From JBKEDS01 sp047975545 (GTDB taxonomy: Bacteria > Bacteroidota > Bacteroidia > Flavobacteriales > Flavobacteriaceae): a stretch of DNA of 50,565 bases. A program made the translations under genes and the position numbers. Below the pieces are notes generated by a model. It worked only from the letters and a program-made list of their open reading frames with translations, searched no databases and was not told the DNA's origin. Below are positions 44,797-50,565 of this stretch, one piece after another. The stretch is taken from assembly GCA_047975545.1 (NCBI GenBank), contig JBKEDS010000029.1, forward strand, positions 1-50,565, given 5' to 3'. How positions within the stretch are numbered: the stretch's first letter is position 1; every line of letters starts with the position of its first letter.

Positions 44797-44963
44797 ATTT
44801 GGGCGTTCCCCCGAAATTTGTTCGGGGTCGGGCTTTCCGCTATATCTTTTATGCCGAACTTGTTTCGGTATCTCTTAAAAGTAAGGTATCACCCCATGTA
44901 AAAAAGCTATTTGCATGTTCCTTTTTAAGCATAAAAGGATGCCGCTTCAATCCCTAACGCGGC
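44797..44963 (+). repeat. multi-hairpin intergenic element after hemJ
   Basis: Directly after hemJ. It contains CCCCGAA/TTCGGGG (44809-44827), then GGGCTTTCCGCTATATCT, then an 8-base stem ATGCCGAA/TTCGGTAT (44851-44871, one wobble), and GGATGCCGC paired through GCCGC/GCGGC (44941-44963) with TTCAATCCCTAAC between. I recognise the GGGCGTTCCC...GCTATATCTTTT...GGATGCCGCTTC layout from other Bacteroidetes intergenic sequences, not verified. No long open frame. Confidence 0.6.
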
Positions 44964-45048
44964 GCAGCGGCAGGCAATTATTGGCACATTAGGTGCAATA
45001 CCGCTATACTTGTTGCCAAAAAAACAGCTTCACCCTTAAAACAGGGCA

Positions 45049-45158
45049 AAATAGCACTCAATTTAATAAAAAAACGAAAAAACAGAAAAACAAGGTGTCT
45101 GGACAAAAGGCTTAAAGCCGCTTGGAATAATGAATATTTAATCAAAATTTTAAACGGT
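45049..45158 (+). mobile_element. fragment of an ISAs1-type transposase 3' end
   Basis: About 110 bases that match, in reverse orientation, the 3' end of the remnant at 10191-11268. The block AGGCTTAAAGCCGCTTG (with its neighbours) is shared. Here the codon after AA is TGG where the other copy has TGA. It translates to DKRLKAAWNNEYLIKIL, the usual end of ISAs1 transposases. Only the tail is present. Confidence 0.75.
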
Positions 45159-45313
45159 AAAGTATGTTTTTGTCCTGTAATTTTCCACTCGCTATTTATT
45201 TTTTTGAAAATTACCATAAAAATGCCCAAAGCATTTCCTATGCTACGTTCAATATGGAACTTGCCCAACACGTAATGACATTGTTGCTTATTAGTGTAAT
45301 ATCGTTAATTTTA

Positions 45314-46571
45314 GGCAACCTCTAAAAACTACTTATTTCTCTTTAAAGTCTGACCTATGCCATTTTTTTGAAAATTACCGTAAATATTTTTCTTTTCCAT
45401 ATTTTACGCAAACAACTAATTATCAAGGTCTTGATGTCGTTTTATTTGGCTATTGGACACACCTATCCCACCAACTGTATTTTCCTGAACATATTATAGG
45501 TCAGGTTCATCAGGCCGATGATGGCTTTTATGCGCTTCATCCCTATGTTGTACAGGTACATGCCGTTCATGCTGTTTTCCATAAACCCAAAAATATGCTC
45601 TACCCTGGAACGCACCCTTGGCTTTTCCGTGTTGGAGGCCTTTTGCCGTCGGTCAGGGGACGGTTCTTATAGCCCTTTTCGCAAGCCTTGTTGGCCATTC
45701 CCGCTGCTGCTATTATCTTTTCTTGCTCCTGGCCCGTGTAGGCACTATCGGCATGAAAGTCTTGGCCGGCATCTTTTTCCTTGTCCAACAGGGTTTCTGT
45801 CGTTTGCGAATCGTGTACCGAGGCGTCCGTTACCACGTATTTGGTAATGAGCTTGCTTTTGGTATCGGTCTTGATGTGGTTCTTGTACCCAAAATAGCTG
45901 GTGTTGTTTTTCTTTGTCCACCTGGCATCGGTGTCCTTTTGGGATAGTTTGTGCGGATTGTCTTTAAAACTTTCAGGAACTTCCCCCGATTTTATCTGCT
46001 TGTTTTCAGCCTTGTTGTTGCGCTGCCTGGGGGCTTCCACAAAACTGGCGTCCACTATTTTGCCTTCGTTGACAACCAGCCCAAGCTGTTCTAATGACCG
46101 TAGAAACAAACCGAAAAGGGATTCCGTCAAATCCAAATCCACCAAACGTTCCCTAAAGTTCCAAACCGTTTTGCTGTCGGGTATGTCATCGGCTATGGAC
46201 AGGGCCAAAAAGCGCATAAAGCTCATCCGGTCGTTGATTTGGTATTCCATCTGGTCGTCCGAGAGGTTGTAGAACCGTTGCAGTATTAATATTTTGAACA
46301 GCAGGACGTAGTCGTAAGGCGGCCTGCCGCCCTTCCCTTTGGGCTGTTTGGACAGGTTGTCCTCCAAAATAGCTCGGAACTGTTCAAAGTCTATGCCTGC
46401 TTTGAACTTTTCCAAGGGGTCGCCCAATTGGCTGAGTTTATTAAGGCGGAGGTCTTGGTCAAAAAATCCGTAGTCGCGGTGGCGTTTATAGCGTTTCATA
46501 TTGGTCTAAACTACCCATAAATACTGATAGATCCTAATTTTTTTAAATGTTTTTAGTTTTTAGAGGTGCCC
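45314..46571. mobile_element. IS5-family insertion sequence with 17-base terminal repeats
   Basis: Terminal inverted repeats at 45314-45330 and 46555-46571 match in 15 of 17 positions, with the perfect core ACCTCTAAAAACT. They enclose one transposase gene on the minus strand. Element length about 1258 bases. A target duplication could not be settled by eye. Confidence 0.82.
45463..46499 (-). pseudogene. IS5-family transposase, frameshifted near the end
   Basis: A DDE transposase. The first 299 codons hold the start (GGRPPYDYVLLFKILILQRF), the first catalytic Asp in IVDASFVEAP and the second in HADSAYTG. At a four-A run (minus strand of 45641-45644) the frame shifts and hits a stop at 45600. 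Restoring one A continues the protein as NTEKPRVRSRVEHIFGF to a stop at 45463 and supplies the third catalytic residue, Glu in RVEHIF. So the encoded product lacks the Glu. A full product would be about 345 residues. Confidence 0.85.
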
Positions 46572-46836
46572 ATAAGAGAATGGTTTTTATTAAGGGTTCT
46601 TATAGTGAAATTGATGTTAAACTTCTGTGCAAACAGAACCAATAAACTAAGTTGCTAAAATTCCGTATTCAAACAAAGCCGTTTGTCGATGAATTTAACA
46701 TGTTGCTTTGTTTTATCTAATGTTTGGGTTGGTTGTCGATTAAATAATGAAACCTAAAAGAATGTTTTTAAATTTATAACAAATTCAACTAATTAGTAGC
46801 AGATTAATTGTGTAACTGTTTAAAATTAAGTTGATT
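46572..46836. other. intergenic region between IS and STAS gene
   Basis: No open frame with support. A perfect 9-base inverted repeat, AAACAAAGC at 46671-46679 and GCTTTGTTT at 46705-46713, with 25 bases between. The remainder is AT-rich and may contain the STAS gene promoter; no clear -7 element was found. Confidence 0.4.
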
Positions 46837-47115
46837 ATGGAATTAAAAATTGTTCATTGCAATAACTTTTACAAAATTAAAGGCAGCCTAAATAAAAAGC
46901 ACGTGATTGTTTTTGAAGAAGAGTTTAAAAATGTCTTTAGCCATTCCGATACTGTTGTTATTAGTATTGAAGACATAAGCCATATAGATAAAGATGGTGT
47001 GCAAGCGTTAACAAATCTGTATAAAGAAGCAGTTGCTAAGCACAAAAAACTATCCATAGTAGGTTTGGGCTGCGAAGATCTTTACGATCATTTTGCCTCT
47101 ATAGACGTGGCTTAA
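46837..47115 (+). CDS. STAS-domain protein
   Basis: A 92-residue single STAS domain, like anti-sigma factor antagonists. The motif SIEDISHIDKDGVQALTNLY resembles the phosphorylatable loop region of SpoIIAA, with Asp where the usual Ser would be (DKDG), so phosphorylation by a partner kinase is doubtful. ATG 46837 is chosen over TTG 46831. No anti-sigma kinase gene is near. Confidence 0.72.
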   Translation: MELKIVHCNNFYKIKGSLNKKHVIVFEEEFKNVFSHSDTVVISIEDISHIDKDGVQALTNLYKEAVAKHKKLSIVGLGCEDLYDHFASIDVA

Positions 47116-47328
47116 AGTTGTTGTTGGTATTCGACGTAATTAAGTAAAAAATAATAGGGGGAGTTTCAATAGTTAAGAACAGTATATGTATTTTTAAGGA
47201 TTGTTTTATTTTTAAGTTAACAAAGTTATAGATTAATTGACATTTTAAATAATTTGCTTGATTAATTAGAACTTAAAAATCTTTACTGTTTTTAATTATT
47301 GAACAAAATGCTGCATTGCTAAGTACTA

Positions 47329-48189
47329 TTATTTCATTTTCCCGGACCGAACACTTTCAATAACAACTGTAGCTAAAATCAATGCCCCTCCGATATAGGT
47401 GTTTAGTTCCGGAATTTCATTCAAGAAAAAATAAGCAATAATAATTCCGAAAATAGGCTGCGTACTGTTTATAATACTGGCCGTGCTTACCGAAAAATGT
47501 TTTAAGCTATTTACCAACATAGTATGGCCAACGGCAGTTGTAAGAATAGCCAAAACAAGCAAGTATGGCAATTGCGAAGCTATGTTGGAAGTGTCCAAAA
47601 ATAAAAGACAAGGCGTTAAAATAACGGAAACCACCCCAACTTGATACAGCATAACGCTGGTGCCGCTGTACGTTTTGGTTAGTTTTTTCGATAAAATATT
47701 GCGCAAGGCATAAAACACGGCCGAAACTAAGCCAAACAAAACCCCTTTTACGTGCGAACTGTGCAAATCAAAATCCGGCGCCAAAATATAAATACCGGCC
47801 AAAACCATAATACCCAACACAATATAAGTGCGGTCGAAAGGTGTTTTAAAAAACAAAGGCTCCAAAAAAGCAGTAATTATCGGAAACGTAAACAGCGACA
47901 GCATGCCAATAGCAACATTGGACAACTTTAGCGCATAAAAATAAGTAACCCAATGAATGCCCAAAAACAAGCCGCTTACAAACAATTCAAAAGCATCTTG
48001 TTTCGATTTTATATTAAGGACTATGCCTTTGTACTTGCAAAACACCAAAAGTGCCAACCCGCCAACAAAACAACGAAACCAAATAGCCACGGCAACAGGC
48101 GTATTTATAAATTTTCCCAGAGCCCCCGAAGTACTTATAAGTAAGGTTGCCACGGTTAGCAGCAGTAAATTTTTGGTATGGTTGGTCAT
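47329..48189 (-). CDS. DMT-family (EamA) transporter
   Basis: A 286-residue transporter with two EamA repeats and about ten membrane segments (about 5-130 and 145-280). The conserved start of the second repeat reads GVLFGLVSAVFYALRNILSKKL, split here into two blocks, and QPIFGIIIAYFFLNE is in the last part. Exporters of this type move amino acids or metabolites; substrate unknown. Confidence 0.9.
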   Translation of the reverse strand: MTNHTKNLLLLTVATLLISTSGALGKFINTPVAVAIWFRCFVGGLALLVFCKYKGIVLNIKSKQDAFELFVSGLFLGIHWVTYFYALKLSNVAIGMLSLFTFPIITAFLEPLFFKTPFDRTYIVLGIMVLAGIYILAPDFDLHSSHVKGVLFGLVSAVFYALRNILSKKLTKTYSGTSVMLYQVGVVSVILTPCLLFLDTSNIASQLPYLLVLAILTTAVGHTMLVNSLKHFSVSTASIINSTQPIFGIIIAYFFLNEIPELNTYIGGALILATVVIESVRSGKMK

Positions 48190-48296
48190 GTTGGGGTTTG
48201 TAATTGAAATTTTTTAGCAACCTAAAAGATGGATGTTAATAGGGGTACGGAAATTAGTGTGTTCTTAAAATCAAGATGCGTAAAACAAAGCTATCA

Positions 48297-48325
48297 ACTC
48301 CACCTCGTCAAGCTCGGCGCAAGCT
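48297..48325. repeat. dispersed CTCGTCAAGCTCGG repeat, copy 2
   Basis: The second copy of the repeat at 24643-24671, with few differences. It lies in the gap between the transporter and the dipeptidase genes. The following GTTCGACCTGATA resembles the reverse complement of the other dispersed repeat's GGTCGA end. Confidence 0.7.
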
Positions 48326-48406
48326 GTTCGACCTGATAACCGTTAATATGTTTCAAATTTTGTTAAAATTTACCCCGCTCCGCACTCAAAACGCTTCACT
48401 TAAAAA

Positions 48407-49795
48407 CTATTTAGAAAGCTCGGTAAAATATTTATAAAACAACGGAATGGTTTCAATGCCCTTTAAAAAATTAAATACCCCAAAATGCTCGTTGGGCGAG
48501 TGTATGGCATCGCTATCCAAGCCAAAGCCCATTAAAATGGTTTTGCTTTTTAGTTCCTGCTCAAAAAGGGCCACAATAGGGATGCTGCCACCGCTGCGTT
48601 GGGGTATCGGGGTTTTGCCAAAGGTACTTTGGTAGGCCTTGCTTGCGGCTTGGTAGCCTATGCTGTCGATAGGGGTTACGTAGCCTTGCCCGCCATGGTG
48701 CGGGGTTACTTTTACGGTAACGCCTTTTGGTGCTATGTTTTCAAAATGTTTTGTAAACAGTTGTGTAATGGTTTCCCAGTTTTGATTGGGCACCAAACGC
48801 ATGGATATTTTGGCATAAGCCTTGCTTGGTATTACCGTTTTGGCACCTTCGCCCGTATAACCGCCCCAAATACCATTAACATCCAAGGTGGGGCGTATTG
48901 AGGTGCGCTCGTTGGTAGTGTAGCCTGTTTCGCCATAAACGGCATTTATGTTTAAGGCTTTTTTGTAGTTGTCCAGATTAAATGGGGCTTTTGCCATTTG
49001 CGCACGCTCTTCGGAACTTAGTTCGGCAACATGGTCGTAAAAACCGGGTATTGTAATATGGTTGTTTTCGTTGTGCAGCGAGGCTATCATTTTGGTTAAA
49101 ATGTTTATGGGATTGGCTACGGCACCACCGTATAAACCAGAATGTAGGTCCCGGTTAGGCCCCGTAACTTCTACCTCGACATAACTTAAGCCCCGTAATC
49201 CGGTAGTAATGGAGGGGGTGTCGTTGGCAATCATGCCCGTATCGGAAATCAGGATAACATCGTTTTTGAGTTTTTCTTGGTTGTTTTTTACAAAAACGGA
49301 TAGGTTGGGGCTGCCTACTTCTTCTTCACCTTCAATCATAAACTTAACGTTGCATGGCAATTGGTTGGTTTGGGTCATAAACTCCAAGGCTTTTACGTGC
49401 ATAAAAAACTGGCCCTTGTCGTCGCAGGCACCACGGGCAAAAATAGCACCTTCGGGGTGTTTGTCGGTTGTTTTTATTATGGGTTCGAATGGCGGCGAAT
49501 CCCAAAGATTAACGGGGTCTGGTGGTTGTACGTCGTAATGGCCGTAAACCAAAACAGTTGGCAGTTTCGGGTTTATGGTTTTTTCGCCGTAAACTATGGG
49601 ATGGCCCTTGGTTTTGCAAATTTCCACATGCTCGCAGCCGGCTTGTTCTAAACTAATTTTAACGGCTTCGGCGGTTTTTTGTACATCGGTATTATATGCG
49701 GAGTCGGCACTTATCGATGGTATTTTAAGCAGTTGGAACAGCTCGTCCATAAAGCGAGATTTATGGGTTTCTATGTACGATACAATTTGTTTCAT
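48407..49795 (-). CDS. M20-family dipeptidase
   Basis: A 462-residue metallo-dipeptidase of the M20 family, cutting small peptides in the cytoplasm. The first zinc site is VYGHYDVQPPDP with the catalytic Asp. The bridging Asp lies in GACDDKGQF and the catalytic Glu pair in MIEGEEEVGSP. The lid domain is about 210-350. ATG 49795 is preferred: the frame opening at 49837 would overlap the -7 element. Confidence 0.94.
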   Translation of the reverse strand: MKQIVSYIETHKSRFMDELFQLLKIPSISADSAYNTDVQKTAEAVKISLEQAGCEHVEICKTKGHPIVYGEKTINPKLPTVLVYGHYDVQPPDPVNLWDSPPFEPIIKTTDKHPEGAIFARGACDDKGQFFMHVKALEFMTQTNQLPCNVKFMIEGEEEVGSPNLSVFVKNNQEKLKNDVILISDTGMIANDTPSITTGLRGLSYVEVEVTGPNRDLHSGLYGGAVANPINILTKMIASLHNENNHITIPGFYDHVAELSSEERAQMAKAPFNLDNYKKALNINAVYGETGYTTNERTSIRPTLDVNGIWGGYTGEGAKTVIPSKAYAKISMRLVPNQNWETITQLFTKHFENIAPKGVTVKVTPHHGGQGYVTPIDSIGYQAASKAYQSTFGKTPIPQRSGGSIPIVALFEQELKSKTILMGFGLDSDAIHSPNEHFGVFNFLKGIETIPLFYKYFTELSK

Positions 49796-49834
49796 AATGA
49801 TGGGCTTAGTTTGATTTTTAAAAGAAAGATGCCT

Positions 49835-49842
49835 CAAAAATA
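49835..49842 (-). promoter_or_regulatory. -7 promoter element of the dipeptidase gene
   Basis: On the minus strand TATTTTTG matches TAnnTTTG, 40 bases before ATG 49795. Confidence 0.5.
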
Positions 49843-50152
49843 CAAAACATCTTTTTAACCCGCCTTGCTATTTCAATGGGGACAAATTAGTCATTTAAGA
49901 GGTGTAATTGGTATAAGCAAAGTAAAAGCATTGTTTCTTTAAGATAATTTTCGTAAAGTTGTTAAGTTTTTGTTAAATCGACTGTTAACAACAAACAATT
50001 AACCACAATACCAAAAAACATAAAATTTGCCTATGAACAGAAATTAACGTGTACTAAAAACTAACAAAAGGCGAAAAGGCATCAGTCATTTCCCTCTACA
50101 ACTAAAAAAGTCCCTAATGCGGGGCAACATTACTAAACTATAAATAAAAGAT
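49843..50152. other. 310-base region upstream of the SusC-like gene
   Basis: Contains the divergent starts of the dipeptidase and SusC-like genes. The right part is AT-rich with no exact TAnnTTTG facing right. A short CCC/GGG hairpin (50112-50124, TCCCTAATGCGGGG) lies 30 bases before the SusC start. No other gene seen. Confidence 0.4.
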
Positions 50153-50565
50153 ATGAATAAGAGAAATAACTTTTCTTTAATCAACTTTAAGGTAGATGTT
50201 AAAACAACCATACAAATTCTATTTTTTGTTTTAACCTTGGGGCTTGGCAGTTCGTTTGCCAACACGGGGCATACAAATACAAACTTAAAAGTTGAGGATA
50301 AAACAAAACCCAACGCACAAGAAAAATTTACGGTAAACGGTACCGTGGTCGATGTTAAGGGGGTGCCTTTGGTAGGCGCCAATGTGCTGGAAAAAGGCAC
50401 GTCCAACGGAACATTAACCGATTTCGACGGTAAATTTGAACTAAAACTAAAGGGCGGAAGTTCAACCTTGGCCATATCCTATGTAGGGTTTTTGTCCCAA
50501 GAAGTAGCCGTACAAGAACGTATTAATGTAACCATTGTATTAGAAGAAGATTTGGCCGAATTGGG
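50153..50565 (+). CDS. SusC/RagA-type TonB-linked outer membrane protein, N-terminal part
   Basis: The first 137 codons of a gene that runs off the window. A signal segment (about 15-37) is followed by an extension and the carboxypeptidase D regulatory-like domain: FTVNGTVVDVKGVPLVGANV, then TLTDFDGKFELKL and ISYVGFLSQEVAV, as in all SusC/RagA proteins. It would import glycans or peptides with a SusD partner beyond the edge. The TonB box and plug are not included. Confidence 0.92.
   Translation, partial: MNKRNNFSLINFKVDVKTTIQILFFVLTLGLGSSFANTGHTNTNLKVEDKTKPNAQEKFTVNGTVVDVKGVPLVGANVLEKGTSNGTLTDFDGKFELKLKGGSSTLAISYVGFLSQEVAVQERINVTIVLEEDLAEL

Noticed and set aside
44978..45271. Minus-strand open frame beside the IS
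   Set aside because: It is the complement of the ISAs1 3' fragment and its flank; no family features.
45600..45663. Classic programmed -1 frameshift in the IS5 transposase
   Set aside because: The slippery run is only four A followed by GG, not A6G, and no downstream stimulatory structure was identified. A simple deletion is more likely, though slippage is not excluded.
50086..50475. Minus-strand open frame opposite the SusC start
   Set aside because: Shadow of the SusC-like coding region, which has a clear signal and domain.
1..50565. tRNA, rRNA or CRISPR array
   Set aside because: No T-loop-like GGTTCGAATCC pattern, no rRNA-like conserved stretch and no regular spaced repeats were seen on either strand by eye.
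1..50565. Widespread assembly errors as cause of the broken genes
   Set aside because: The core genes in the window are intact at full length; lesions are limited to transposases, a toxin and one regulator.

Overview
The window looks like a chromosome segment of a marine-type member of the Flavobacteriaceae (Bacteroidetes). Evidence: an AT-rich genome with A-rich ribosome-binding regions; several upstream regions carrying the Bacteroidetes -7 element TAnnTTTG; a SusC/RagA-type TonB-linked receptor at the right edge; lipoproteins, an ECF sigma/beta-barrel pair, MarC, DUF3109 and M13 peptidase genes typical of the group; and a heme pathway that ends with oxygen-dependent HemF and HemJ, which fits an aerobe. 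I see no rRNA, tRNA or CRISPR array.

Layout. 1-4.1 kb: a minus-strand ECF sigma operon (lipoprotein, sigma factor, anti-sigma-like beta-barrel protein, lipocalin-like lipoprotein) and recA. 4.2-4.9 kb: a toxin-antitoxin pair whose PIN toxin is broken. 5.1-7.8 kb: trhO, trhP and a ferredoxin, which form a compact tRNA U34 hydroxylation module. 7.9-11.3 kb: crotonase, an NtrY-like histidine kinase and a decayed ISAs1-type transposase. 11.4-21.1 kb: PhnA-like, DUF3109, MarC, a short flavoprotein, a CtpA-type protease, dCMP deaminase, HupE/UreJ, small lipoproteins, an M13 peptidase and a CBS protein. 21.2-28.1 kb: a DJ-1 lipoprotein, a broken Crp/Fnr regulator, acetoacetyl-CoA synthetase, a DnaQ-fold exonuclease, a Bro-N protein, a serine hydrolase and Ogt. 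28.1-44.8 kb: the heme region. 44.8-46.6 kb: a repeat and insertion-sequence landing zone. 46.8-50.6 kb: STAS protein, DMT transporter, M20 dipeptidase and the start of a SusC gene.

The dominant theme is tetrapyrrole synthesis. hemB, hemF, hemE, a hemC-hemD fusion and hemA lie on the minus strand. A PchR-like AraC regulator, hemH and hemJ lie on the plus strand, diverging from hemA. Only hemL is missing from a C5-type pathway. A TrkA/TrkH potassium uptake pair, NhaA, an EI24 membrane protein and a GNAT enzyme sit among the heme genes. A long palindrome lies in the leader of the AraC gene and could be its control site, or an iron or heme control site.

A second theme is decay and repeats. The PIN toxin, the Crp/Fnr regulator and both transposases carry nonsense or frameshift lesions, while all housekeeping genes are intact, so general sequencing error is an unlikely cause. 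Intergenic spaces hold several dispersed palindromic repeats. The most striking are a 21-bp-stem hairpin at 20.3 kb and a multi-hairpin element after hemJ. Heptanucleotide tandem repeats inside the anti-sigma-like beta-barrel gene could switch its reading frame. No wholly new multi-gene system is evident; the best leads are the trhO-trhP-ferredoxin cluster, the heme regulator palindrome, the heptamer tracts and the structured repeats.
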